Shown piece after piece: positions 46,921 through 56,061 of a stretch of DNA of 64,000 bases. The DNA comes from Bacilli bacterium (GTDB taxonomy: Bacteria > Bacillota_I > Bacilli_A > ML615J-28 > CAG-313). Position 1 is the stretch's first letter, and the number at the start of each line of letters is the position of its first letter. The position numbers were made by a program, and so were the translations under genes. The stretch spans positions 62,001 to 126,000 of the forward strand of contig JAFQPO010000002.1 in assembly GCA_017411715.1 (NCBI GenBank). The letters are read 5' to 3'. The notes under the pieces were generated by a model. The model saw only the letters and a program-made list of their open reading frames with translations. It ran no database searches and was not told the DNA's origin.

Positions 46921-47155
46921 AAAGAAATCGATGATTAGGAGCTTAAAGCTAAGGAATATTTTTAAAGTGATTTAGGGATAGTGGGAACCTAAAAAAATAT
47001 AAGCTTTTTGTAACACCTATGAGAGGCAGAAGAAATTAAGTAGAACTGCTCGGCTAATCCCGTTAAAGATAATTAAGTGTAAGAAGAAATTCTTAAAATA
47101 AAGGTGGTACCGCGATAATTTCGTCCTTTAGCAAACAAGCTAAAGGGCTTTTTTT
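46921..47155 (+). promoter_or_regulatory. T-box leader, asparagine-specific
   Basis: The leader has the kink-turn GATGA (about 46930), helix TTAGG paired with CCTA, and a specifier AAC (47012-47014) followed by A directly before CCTA. The T-box AAGGTGGTACCGCG lies at 47100-47114, and the terminator CCTTTAGC / GCTAAAGG with a T-run at about 47125-47155. AAC encodes Asn, in agreement with asnS downstream. Low charged tRNA-Asn would switch on both nudix and asnS. Confidence 0.93.
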
Positions 47156-47165
47156 AGGAGCTTTT

Positions 47166-47615
47166 ATGGAAAAAATAATTTTGACTGTTATGTGTATGAT
47201 ACATAATTTAGAAAATAACAAAGTTGTAGTAATAAAAAGAAGCGGTGATTGGCCAGGAATAACTTTTCCAGGTGGTCATGTGGAAGAGTTAGAACCCATA
47301 ACAACAGCGGTTATTAGAGAGATTAAAGAAGAAACAGGATTAGATATAGAAGATCCTGAAATATTAACGATTAGAGATTGGTGCTCTAAAAAAGATAATA
47401 CTAGAAATGTAGGGGTTTTATTTAAAACATCTAAGTTTAAAGGAACATTAACAAGTAGTCAAGAAGGCATTGTATGGTGGGAAGATTTTAATAACCTTAC
47501 AAACTTAAAACTAGCTGATGGTTTCGAATTAGAATTGCCGTATTTTCTAAAAGATATACACAAAGAAATGTATTCAATCATAATCGATAAGAAAGAAGAA
47601 AGAAAATATTTTTAG
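47166..47615 (+). CDS. NUDIX hydrolase, MutT/8-oxo-dGTPase type
   Basis: The 149-residue protein has a complete Nudix box, GGHVEELEPITTAVIREIKE followed by ETGL, which binds the metal and nucleotide diphosphate. Its length and N-terminal strand pattern resemble MutT/NudG-type nucleotide-cleaning enzymes of Bacillota; substrate is not certain. It is placed between the Asn T-box and asnS, so its expression follows asparagine starvation. Confidence 0.9.
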   Translation: MEKIILTVMCMIHNLENNKVVVIKRSGDWPGITFPGGHVEELEPITTAVIREIKEETGLDIEDPEILTIRDWCSKKDNTRNVGVLFKTSKFKGTLTSSQEGIVWWEDFNNLTNLKLADGFELELPYFLKDIHKEMYSIIIDKKEERKYF

Positions 47616-47626
47616 GAGGAATATAT

Positions 47627-49006
47627 ATGTTAATTAGTGTAAAACAATTATTTGAATCACCAAGCGAATTTATTGGTAAAGAAGTTAAAGTTGAAGGATG
47701 GGTTAGAAGTAACCGAGGACAAAAAGAATTTGGATTTATAAATTTAAATGATGGTTCTTATTTAGACAATATTCAAGTTGTATATGAATCAACTTTAGAA
47801 AACTTTTCAGAAATATCAAAATATCGTGTTGGATGTGCGTTAAGAGTAACAGGAGTTGTTGTTGAATCGCAAGGAAAAGCAGCTGTTGAAATTAAAGCAA
47901 ATAGTGTATTTTTAGAAGGAGATTGTCCAGAAGATTATCCTATTCAACCGAAAAGACATACAAGAGAATTCTTAAGAGAACAAGCGTACTTAAGACCTAG
48001 AACTAATTTATTTAGTGCAGTATTTAGAATGAGAAGCATTTTAGCTTTCGCGATACACAAATTCTTCCAAGAAAGAAACTTTATATATGTAAACTCACCA
48101 CTTATTACATCTAATGATGGTGAAGGTGCAGGAGAAATGTTCCAAGTAACAACGCTTGACTTAAATAGAATTGCTAAAGAAGGTAAAGTAGATTATTCAA
48201 AAGATTTTTTTGGTAAACCTGTTAACCTAACAGTTACAGGACAACTAGAAGCTGAAACATATGCACAAGCATTTAAAAAAGTATATACTTTTGGCCCAAC
48301 ATTTAGAGCAGAAAATTCAAATACAACAAGACATGCTTCTGAATTTTGGATGATTGAACCTGAAATTGCATTTGCTGAATTAAGCGATGATATAAAGTTG
48401 ATTGAAGAAATGGTTAAATACGTTATCAAATATGCTCTTGATAATGCAAGCAGCGAAATTAAATTCTTTGATCAATTTGTTGCTCCAGGAAAAAAACAAC
48501 AATTAGAAGAACTAATTGCTTCTGAAATGAAGGTTTGTACTCATAAAGAAGCTATTAAAATCTTACTTGATAGCGGAGTTGACTTTGAAACAAAACCTGA
48601 ATATGGACAAGATTTAGCAACAGAACATGAAAAATATTTAACAGATGTTCATTTTAAAGCACCTGTGTTTGTGACAAATTGGCCAAAAGAAATCAAAGCG
48701 TTCTATATGAGATTAAATGATGATAATGAAACAGTAGCAGCAGTTGATTTATTAGTACCAGGTGCTGGTGAATTAGTAGGTGGCTCACAAAGAGAAGAAA
48801 GATTAGATGTATTATTATCAAGAATGCAAGAATTAAATATGAAAACAGAAGATTTTGATTGGTATATCAATTTAAGAAAATATGGTGGGACAAAACATTC
48901 TGGATTTGGTATGGGATTTGAAAGATTAATAATGTATGTTACAGGTGTTGAAAACATTAGAGATGTTATCCCTTATCCAAGAACTCCAAGAAATTGTGAA
49001 TTCTAG
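47627..49006 (+). CDS. asnS: Asparaginyl-tRNA synthetase
   Basis: AsnS charges tRNA-Asn directly. The 459-residue class IIb synthetase has an N-terminal OB anticodon domain (VKVEGWVRSNRGQKEFGFI), motif 2 FRAENSNTTRHASEFWMIEP and motif 3 GFGMGFERLIMY. The RAENSNTTRHASEFW form separates AsnRS from AspRS. It follows nudix by 11 bases with AGGAGG and ends at a terminator. Confidence 0.97.
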   Translation: MLISVKQLFESPSEFIGKEVKVEGWVRSNRGQKEFGFINLNDGSYLDNIQVVYESTLENFSEISKYRVGCALRVTGVVVESQGKAAVEIKANSVFLEGDCPEDYPIQPKRHTREFLREQAYLRPRTNLFSAVFRMRSILAFAIHKFFQERNFIYVNSPLITSNDGEGAGEMFQVTTLDLNRIAKEGKVDYSKDFFGKPVNLTVTGQLEAETYAQAFKKVYTFGPTFRAENSNTTRHASEFWMIEPEIAFAELSDDIKLIEEMVKYVIKYALDNASSEIKFFDQFVAPGKKQQLEELIASEMKVCTHKEAIKILLDSGVDFETKPEYGQDLATEHEKYLTDVHFKAPVFVTNWPKEIKAFYMRLNDDNETVAAVDLLVPGAGELVGGSQREERLDVLLSRMQELNMKTEDFDWYINLRKYGGTKHSGFGMGFERLIMYVTGVENIRDVIPYPRTPRNCEF

Positions 49007-49013
49007 AAGTAAA

Positions 49014-49040
49014 AAAAGAACTCAAATTGAGTTCTTTTTA
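49014..49040. terminator. Terminator between asnS and the convergent membrane protein gene
   Basis: The perfect stem AAAAAGAACTCAA / TTGAGTTCTTTTT-type repeat has T-runs on both strands, serving both converging genes. Confidence 0.85.
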
Positions 49041-50954
49041 TTATTTCTTTTTGTTAAATGATTGTAAGCGAGTAGTAGTTAATAATGCAGCTATAACTAA
49101 TAAAACTAACCATAAGATATATTTAAATACATGGCCACCTAGTAGAACAAAAGTAATACCAAGTAATAATGTAACTATATCAAATATTATTAAAATTAAG
49201 TCGAAGCATCCAAGTTGTTTATTTTTTAATTCACTTAAACTAACAAGTGGTAAATAAATAACTAGGAATAACATTACAACACTATCAATAACAAGCCATA
49301 TTGTACTAGCGTTCTCAATAAAAGTAACCGCGTTCATTAAATCAGCAAGAAGTAATAGTACATAAACAACTAATGCACTTGCGATTGGAAGGATATAGCC
49401 GTATTTAGAGAATAAATTTTTAAAATAATTATTTTCAGAAACGTCTTGAGTTTGTTCTTTTTGTTGTTTTAAAGTAGCAGGTTTATATAAAACTCTTAAA
49501 ACAGTTAAACTAATTGAGATAACACCTGAAATAATCCACAAATATAGTAGATATGAATCAAATCCTTTAAAAATAAAGAACACAGCAACGATTAACCACC
49601 AAGCGTTTAAGCCAAATAACGCTTGATCAGCAGTATTAGAACTGTTAGATTTTAATTTTTTTACAACTAAAACAGCAAATGCAACTAAGCATAATAGTAT
49701 AACACCTGTGAAAATTCCTAAAGATGAAACATATTTTTCGGCAGCGCTTGTAAAGAAGCCAATAGAAACTGCTTCAATTAACACAAGAGCAGCTAACATA
49801 GCAATAAATAATGCTGTGAACCAACCGCCTGTTGAGAAAACACCTTTGAAATATTCAACAACTTTATTAGATTTTTGATTTTTCTTAACTTTATTTAATT
49901 TTTCATCTTTTTTATCTTCGTCCATCATCCAAGTTTTGTAGAAGGCGAAAGCAAGTAAACCAGAGACAGCTAAAGCAATTGCACATTGCCATAAGATTGT
50001 AGGCCAGATAAATTTAAAGTATCCAGCATTTTCAAGTGATTTTAAATCACTGTCTACAACAGTAACACCTTTAATAGAATCAAATCTATTAGCAACTTGA
50101 GTTCCAGTTGCACAAATATCTTTAATTTCGCCGTAGCATAAAGGAGCTGTTGTATAGTCGCTATAATATTCAACTAAAGCAAATAGAGCATTTCCTAATT
50201 TGCTATATTCAGTAGCATCTTCTTTAATATATTCACCGTAAGCATTTTCGATTCTTTCGTTAGATTCATCTAATTCATATAAAGCGTATGTTCTAACAGG
50301 AGTTATACGAACTACGAAAGGAGTTGTAGCAGTAGTATCTGTTTGATGAAGTATAGCGTGTTTGTCATAAATAGGATAACCTGCTGAAACAGTACCTGAA
50401 GTTGTAGCACCACCAGTTGATCCTTTTTGTTCTTCATCTAATTTACCAGAATACATTTCATCAAACTCTTCATAAGCACGAGCTAATCTTGCGTAACTTT
50501 CTTCAACATCATTTATATCATATTGAACAACTAACATAACTACTTGTTTAGGAGTCACTTTGTTATGATTGATGTTTGTAAGGAAGAAAGGATGAGTTAC
50601 ACCATCATTTATAGTAGATAAACTCGCTGAAGTGATACTGAAACCACTTGTTGTATCTGTGTAGTTCCCGTTTTCACTAGGAAGTAAAGCTCCTTGAGGA
50701 GTAAATCCTTCTTTATCATAATCGAAGACTTTAAAGTTGTCTTTGTTATATGCATAATTTTGATAATTAACTTTTAAATAATTATCTATAGATGTAGATG
50801 TTTCTACATCTGGAGAAAACATAGTTTCCTTAAATTTTTCTTGATTGTTAGTCCAGTTCCCGACATATCCATACATGTAAAGTCCAACAAAGGAAGTTAC
50901 AATTAGAGGGAAAAGAAGAGCAATCATTAAAATAATACTTTTCTTAACTTTCAT
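49041..50954 (-). CDS. Large multi-pass membrane protein of unknown function
   Basis: I do not recognise a family. The 637-residue protein has one N-terminal membrane segment (about 7-28), a 285-residue hydrophilic part (30-314) predicted outside the cell, then about nine or ten membrane segments from residue 314 onward with Lys-rich cytoplasmic loops (KKDEKLNKVKKNQKSNK). The extracytoplasmic part has Thr/Ser-rich patches and two Cys near 273 and 281. It is the only minus-strand gene right of the origin, hence transcribed against replication. It could be a sensor or an envelope assembly factor, but nothing decides this. Confidence 0.8.
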   Translation of the reverse strand: MKVKKSIILMIALLFPLIVTSFVGLYMYGYVGNWTNNQEKFKETMFSPDVETSTSIDNYLKVNYQNYAYNKDNFKVFDYDKEGFTPQGALLPSENGNYTDTTSGFSITSASLSTINDGVTHPFFLTNINHNKVTPKQVVMLVVQYDINDVEESYARLARAYEEFDEMYSGKLDEEQKGSTGGATTSGTVSAGYPIYDKHAILHQTDTTATTPFVVRITPVRTYALYELDESNERIENAYGEYIKEDATEYSKLGNALFALVEYYSDYTTAPLCYGEIKDICATGTQVANRFDSIKGVTVVDSDLKSLENAGYFKFIWPTILWQCAIALAVSGLLAFAFYKTWMMDEDKKDEKLNKVKKNQKSNKVVEYFKGVFSTGGWFTALFIAMLAALVLIEAVSIGFFTSAAEKYVSSLGIFTGVILLCLVAFAVLVVKKLKSNSSNTADQALFGLNAWWLIVAVFFIFKGFDSYLLYLWIISGVISISLTVLRVLYKPATLKQQKEQTQDVSENNYFKNLFSKYGYILPIASALVVYVLLLLADLMNAVTFIENASTIWLVIDSVVMLFLVIYLPLVSLSELKNKQLGCFDLILIIFDIVTLLLGITFVLLGGHVFKYILWLVLLVIAALLTTTRLQSFNKKK

Positions 50955-51109
50955 ATATACCTCGCATAAAATATTTTAATTCATATTATTATATCATTTT
51001 TGATTTGTTTTTTCAAACGATAAACCATAAATTCATATAACTTTCACTTTAACAATATAAAAACATAAAAAAATGTTTTTAAAATTTAGTTATAAGTTAT
51101 ATATATGTA

Positions 51110-51131
51110 ATTCTGTGTCCTTATATTATAG
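51110..51131 (-). promoter_or_regulatory. Upstream element of the membrane protein gene (copy of a repeated 22-mer)
   Basis: Minus-strand CTATAATATAAGGACA and flanks match 39489-39510 at 21 of 22 positions. It contains a TATAAT. The leader to the gene at 50954 is about 165 bases. Confidence 0.5.
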
Positions 51132-51209
51132 TGAAAAAAAGGTATAATTATACAAAAGGCTTGAAGAAAAGAAAAAGTTATCATATAATACATATAACGA
51201 GGTGAAAAT

Positions 51210-53009
51210 ATGTTTATACCTATGACAAAACAAGAAATGCAAGAAAGAAACATTGAACAATTTGATTTTATATACATAAGTGGGGATGCATATATTGATC
51301 ATCCATCTTTTGGACCGGCTATTATTTGTAGAATATTAGAAGCATTTGGTTATAGCGTAGGTATGATTGCAACACCTAACTTAAATAACAACGATGATTT
51401 TACAAAATTTGGACAACCAAGACTTGCTTTTTTAATATCTTCTGGTAGTATAGATTCAATGGTTAATAATTATACATCTAGTTTAAGAAAAAGAACAGAA
51501 GATTCTTTCTCAGAAGGTGGTATTAGAAAATATAGATATGACTATGCGGTTGTTAAATATACACAAAAAGTAAGAAGTCTATATAAAAAAACACCTATTA
51601 TTATAGGCGGTATAGAAGCTTCTTTAAGAAGATTATCTCATTATGATTATTTATCTAACACAATCAAACCATCAATTATTCTAGAAAGCGGCGCTGATTT
51701 GATATCTTATGGTATGGGAGATAAAGTCATTGTTGATATTGCGGATGCATTAAATTCAGGAATAAGCATAAAAGATTTAACATATTTAGAAGGAACAGTT
51801 TTTAAAACAAAAGATGAAAATTTAATTCCAAGTGATGCGATAATTTTGCCAACATATGAAGAATTATTAAAAGATAAGTTAGAGTATGCAAGAAGCTTTA
51901 TGGTACAATATAAAAATTCAGATGCATTTTCGGCTAAACCACTAGTGGAAAAAAATGGAAACATATTTGTAATTCAAAATACACCACCAAAACCTTTACC
52001 GCAAGAATATTTAGATTGGGTTTACGCTCTTCCTTTTGAAAGAAAAGCTCATCCGTCTTATAAACAAAAAATCCCAGCATTAGATGAAGTTAAATATAGT
52101 ATTAATATAAATAGAGGATGTTTCGGAAATTGTAGCTTTTGTGCAATAGCTATGCATCAAGGCAGAATTATTCAAGCAAGATCTAAAGAATCAGTTATTG
52201 ATGAGGCTAAAATATTTTTAGAGGATCCCGAATTTAAAGGATATATACACGATGTTGGCGGGCCAACCGCAAACTTTTATCAAAAAGCTTGCGAAAAGCA
52301 AGATAAATTTGGAGCTTGTGCTAATAAACAATGTTTAGACCCAGAAAAATGTAAAAACTTAATTGTTAGTCACGATGACTATTTAGATATATTAAGAGAG
52401 TTAAGAAATTTAAAAGGCGTTAAAAAAGTATTTATTCGAAGCGGAATTAGATACGATTATTTAATGTATGATAAAAAAGATGATTTTTTTAGAGAATTGG
52501 TTAAATATCATATATCTGGTCAATTAAGAGTTGCGCCTGAACACATTAGCAGTAGAGTTTTAAAATACATGCAAAAACCTAAAAAAGAACTATATTTTGC
52601 GTTTTGTGATAAATTTGATAAACTTAACAAAGAATATAATTTAAAACAATATATAGTTCCATATCTTATGAGCAGTCATCCTGGTTCTACATTAGAAGAT
52701 GCAATTATGTTAGCCGAATATATTAGAGATAATAAGACATATATAGAACAAGTTCAAGACTTTTATCCTACACCATCGACATTAGCAACATGTATGTATT
52801 ACACAGAAGTTGATCCTAGAACGATGGAACCAATATATGTTGCGAAAACAAAAGAAGAACGCGCTATGCAAAGGGCTCTTTTACAATTTCAGAATCCTAA
52901 AAACTATGATTTGGTATACAAAGCCTTAGTAAAAGCTAAACGATTAGACCTAATAGGCAATGGACCTAAGTGCTTAATTAGAGATAAAATGCGTGTTAAA
53001 AAAAGTTAG
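51210..53009 (+). CDS. YgiQ-family radical SAM protein
   Basis: The 599-residue protein has the YgiQ N-terminal domain (FIYISGDAYIDHPSFGPAII), the radical SAM cluster CFGNCSFCAI (CxxxCxxC) preceded by YSININRG, and a second Cys group near residues 365-385 (CANKQCLDPEKC). Members of this family are widespread in anaerobes but their reaction is not established. CGAGGTG precedes the ATG. It stands alone between divergent and co-directional neighbours. Confidence 0.93.
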   Translation: MFIPMTKQEMQERNIEQFDFIYISGDAYIDHPSFGPAIICRILEAFGYSVGMIATPNLNNNDDFTKFGQPRLAFLISSGSIDSMVNNYTSSLRKRTEDSFSEGGIRKYRYDYAVVKYTQKVRSLYKKTPIIIGGIEASLRRLSHYDYLSNTIKPSIILESGADLISYGMGDKVIVDIADALNSGISIKDLTYLEGTVFKTKDENLIPSDAIILPTYEELLKDKLEYARSFMVQYKNSDAFSAKPLVEKNGNIFVIQNTPPKPLPQEYLDWVYALPFERKAHPSYKQKIPALDEVKYSININRGCFGNCSFCAIAMHQGRIIQARSKESVIDEAKIFLEDPEFKGYIHDVGGPTANFYQKACEKQDKFGACANKQCLDPEKCKNLIVSHDDYLDILRELRNLKGVKKVFIRSGIRYDYLMYDKKDDFFRELVKYHISGQLRVAPEHISSRVLKYMQKPKKELYFAFCDKFDKLNKEYNLKQYIVPYLMSSHPGSTLEDAIMLAEYIRDNKTYIEQVQDFYPTPSTLATCMYYTEVDPRTMEPIYVAKTKEERAMQRALLQFQNPKNYDLVYKALVKAKRLDLIGNGPKCLIRDKMRVKKS

Positions 53010-53017
53010 CGGTTATC

Positions 53018-53046
53018 ATTACAAAAAAATAAAAATATGATATAAT
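53018..53046 (+). promoter_or_regulatory. Promoter of dnaX-ybaB-recR
   Basis: TTACAA and TATAAT are 17 bases apart, 38 bases before the dnaX ATG. Confidence 0.6.
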
Positions 53047-53084
53047 ATATATAAGAATAAAAAAGTAAAGAAAGGAAAGTGATT

Positions 53085-55751
53085 ATGGCATATTTAGCAC
53101 TTTACCGTAGTTATCGTCCATCAACATTTGAAGAAGTTGCGGGACAACAACATATAATAAAAACTCTTCAAAATGCTGTTAATTCTAACAGAATCAGTCA
53201 TGCATATTTATTTAGTGGTCCAAGAGGAATAGGAAAAACAACAATTGCTAGAATTTTAGCTCGCGCAATAAATTGTAAAAATCCAATTTCTGGAACTCCT
53301 TGTAATGAATGTGAATCTTGTAAACAAATTTTACAAAATGAAACAAGTGATATTATTGAACTGGATGCTGCTAGTAATAATGGCGTTGATGAAATTAGAG
53401 GATTACTAGAAAAAGTAAACTTTTTACCAAGTACACTAAATAAAAAAGTATATATAATTGATGAAGTACATATGCTTAGTATTTCTGCTTTTAATGCACT
53501 TTTAAAAACATTAGAAGAACCACCTGCACATGTAGTATTCATTTTAGCTACAACTGAACCACATAAAGTTCCAGCAACTATTTTATCTAGATGTCAAAGA
53601 TTTAATTTTAAACCATTAAATACAAATGAAATTTTTGAAACACTTAAAAAAGTATCACTTAAAGAAAAAGTCGATATTAGCGATGAAGCATTGGTTAAGG
53701 TTTCAGAAGCATCAGATGGTGGAATGCGTGATGCGTTAAGTATCTTAGATCAAGTAATAGCATATAGTGATGGTGAAATTACGCTTGATGATGTATATAA
53801 TGTTACTGGCAAAATATCTGATGAAAAATTAATTGATTTAATGGAATGTTTTAACAATCACCAAACTGCTGAATCTATCAAAATATTAAATGAATTATTA
53901 GATATGGGTAAAGAAGCAAGCAGACTTATTCAAAGTTTGTTACAATTATCTAGAGATATACTTTTATATCAAAATGCAAACACAAAAGAAAATCATAAAT
54001 CAATTTTTGATGATCCTGATTTTCAAAAACTTGCTTCTCACACAGAAAGAAGAAAAATATTTCATTATATAGATATATTAAATGATACACAAAATAAGAT
54101 AAAGTATAATGTTTCACAAAAAATATATCTTGAAGTTGCGATTATCAAATTATCAAGTGTTACTAAAGAAGAATATGCACCGGCTCTAAGTGTTCAAGAA
54201 CAAGGTAATGATACGGTTGTATATGCAAGTAATTCTGAACTTGAAGAAAAAATGGCTCAACTAGAAACATATATTTCTAGACTTCGAGGCGAACTAACAA
54301 GATTAGGACTAAGTGACTTTAAAGAACACGTTATAAGCAAAATGGCTTTTTTAGAAGATATTGCTTCTAAGGCTGTGGCTAGTGTTAAAGATAGCGAAAA
54401 AATTGAATTGTTAGAAAGAAAAATTGTAGAATTACAAGAGTCTCCTGATGTTCAATTAGAAGGAATTGAAAATAGAATCTTAGAACTTGCTACACAAGTT
54501 AATGAATTAAAACAAGGAACAGCTACTAAAGATAAGGAAGAATCTGTTGATAAATCATTAGTTAATGCATTATCTGAAAGAATAGATTATGTACAAAATA
54601 TATATAACGTGTTAAATGCAAAAGTCGATGACGTTATTGAAATGAGTAAAAATGTTAAACCACAAGTTCAAACTGAACCGATAGAAGAAAATGAAGAACA
54701 CCAAGAACTTCATTTAGCAGATGAAATCATTTATGAAGAACCAGTGGCAGAAGAGTTTGATAATTTTGAAGGTCTTGATGAATTAATAGTTCCAAATGAA
54801 ACTGCAAGCTTTGAAGAAATAACTAAACTTACTACTGCGGTGGCAAATGTTAATCAAGAAGTTGAAAAAATATCTTCATTAATTAATGCCATTGAACATA
54901 AGGTTTCAGAAAGTGAAGCTTCTAACAATGATATATTAAATAAATACAATGAATTAAATGTTAAAGTTGAAAATATTAAAATTCCTCAAATTGATGAAGA
55001 ATATATATTATCACTTAGCGCTAAGATTGAAAATGTAAAAGAATATGGAATTAAGCTAGGCGCAAGAGTGGCAGATGTTGAAGAAAAATTAAGAAATAAT
55101 ACACCACAAACCAAAGTTGTGGAAGTAAAACAAGTTGTTGTAGAAAAAGAAGAACCAAAAGTTGTTAACAAGCCTGAGGTTCAAGAACAAGTTTTACAGC
55201 CTATAATTGAAAAGAAGACTCCTCAAATGGATGATGTAACAAGTAAAGCTTATGATGTTAAAAAGATTGAAGAAGCAATGCATCAATCAAGAGATCCTAA
55301 AGCAAGAGAAGAAAAAATCCGTATTGCTAGCACATGGAAGCGCCTTGGAGATAGAGTTGGGGCATCACTTGCTAGCGTAGCAAAAATATTAACAGAAGGT
55401 ATGTTTGTGGTAAATGGGTTTAATACTATTATTATTACTTATCCAAATGCATCTGTATGTAATCATTTAATGAGTGAAAAAATTCATTTCGATGCTAAAC
55501 AAATTTTAAAAGCCGTATATTCAAAAGATTATGATTTTATAGCTTTACCAGAAAATACATGGCAAGAAAAGAGAAATGAATATCATGGTCAATATCAAAT
55601 TGGTGTTAAATATCCAAAACTTTCACCAATTGTTAATTCAGAACTTAGGGTTCTAAATATTACAAAAGAAACTTTTGACAAAGAAAGAAGTGAAGCTATT
55701 CAAAAAGCTGAAGAATTATTTGGTAAAAGTTTAATTAGAGAAGGAGAATAA
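53085..55751 (+). CDS. dnaX: DNA polymerase III gamma/tau subunit with long middle region
   Basis: DnaX is the clamp-loader ATPase. The first 370 residues are standard: RSYRPSTFEEVAGQQH, Walker A GPRGIGKTT (45-53), zinc Cys set in CKNPISGTPCNECESC, Walker B VYIIDEVHML and GGMRDALSILDQ. The whole is 888 residues against 563 in B. subtilis. Residues about 390-720 are Glu/Lys/Val-rich with heptad-like spacing, consistent with long coiled coils, and the last 150 residues form a conserved-looking tau domain. ATG 53085 has GAAAGGAAAG upstream. No frameshift site for a short gamma form was searched systematically. Confidence 0.95.
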   Translation: MAYLALYRSYRPSTFEEVAGQQHIIKTLQNAVNSNRISHAYLFSGPRGIGKTTIARILARAINCKNPISGTPCNECESCKQILQNETSDIIELDAASNNGVDEIRGLLEKVNFLPSTLNKKVYIIDEVHMLSISAFNALLKTLEEPPAHVVFILATTEPHKVPATILSRCQRFNFKPLNTNEIFETLKKVSLKEKVDISDEALVKVSEASDGGMRDALSILDQVIAYSDGEITLDDVYNVTGKISDEKLIDLMECFNNHQTAESIKILNELLDMGKEASRLIQSLLQLSRDILLYQNANTKENHKSIFDDPDFQKLASHTERRKIFHYIDILNDTQNKIKYNVSQKIYLEVAIIKLSSVTKEEYAPALSVQEQGNDTVVYASNSELEEKMAQLETYISRLRGELTRLGLSDFKEHVISKMAFLEDIASKAVASVKDSEKIELLERKIVELQESPDVQLEGIENRILELATQVNELKQGTATKDKEESVDKSLVNALSERIDYVQNIYNVLNAKVDDVIEMSKNVKPQVQTEPIEENEEHQELHLADEIIYEEPVAEEFDNFEGLDELIVPNETASFEEITKLTTAVANVNQEVEKISSLINAIEHKVSESEASNNDILNKYNELNVKVENIKIPQIDEEYILSLSAKIENVKEYGIKLGARVADVEEKLRNNTPQTKVVEVKQVVVEKEEPKVVNKPEVQEQVLQPIIEKKTPQMDDVTSKAYDVKKIEEAMHQSRDPKAREEKIRIASTWKRLGDRVGASLASVAKILTEGMFVVNGFNTIIITYPNASVCNHLMSEKIHFDAKQILKAVYSKDYDFIALPENTWQEKRNEYHGQYQIGVKYPKLSPIVNSELRVLNITKETFDKERSEAIQKAEELFGKSLIREGE

Positions 55752-55753
55752 AA

Positions 55754-56059
55754 ATGAATCAACAAGCTATGTTAAGAAAAGTTCGCCAAATGCAACAAGA
55801 AATGATGAGAGCTCAAGCTGAGATTGAACAAACTGAATTTAGAGAATCAGCTGGTGGAGTTGTAACTGTAGTTGTAATGGGAACAAAAGAATTAGCACAA
55901 GTTATTATTGATCCATCATTTGAAGCTGAATCTGCTGAAGATTTTGAAATGTTAGGAGATATGATTACTGCTGCATGTTCAAATGCATATAAACGCATTG
56001 AAAAAATGACTGAAGAAAAATTAGGAAAATACCAATCGCTACTTGGCGGAATGATGTAA
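55754..56059 (+). CDS. ybaB: Nucleoid-associated protein, YbaB/EbfC family
   Basis: The 101-residue protein has the family form: a Met/Gln-rich N-terminal helix (LRKVRQMQQEMMRAQAEIEQ), a strand core GGVVTVVVMGTKEL and a C-terminal helix. EbfC proteins bind DNA as dimers. It starts two bases after dnaX and lies before recR, as in most bacteria. Confidence 0.96.
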   Translation: MNQQAMLRKVRQMQQEMMRAQAEIEQTEFRESAGGVVTVVVMGTKELAQVIIDPSFEAESAEDFEMLGDMITAACSNAYKRIEKMTEEKLGKYQSLLGGMM

Positions 56060-56061
56060 TA

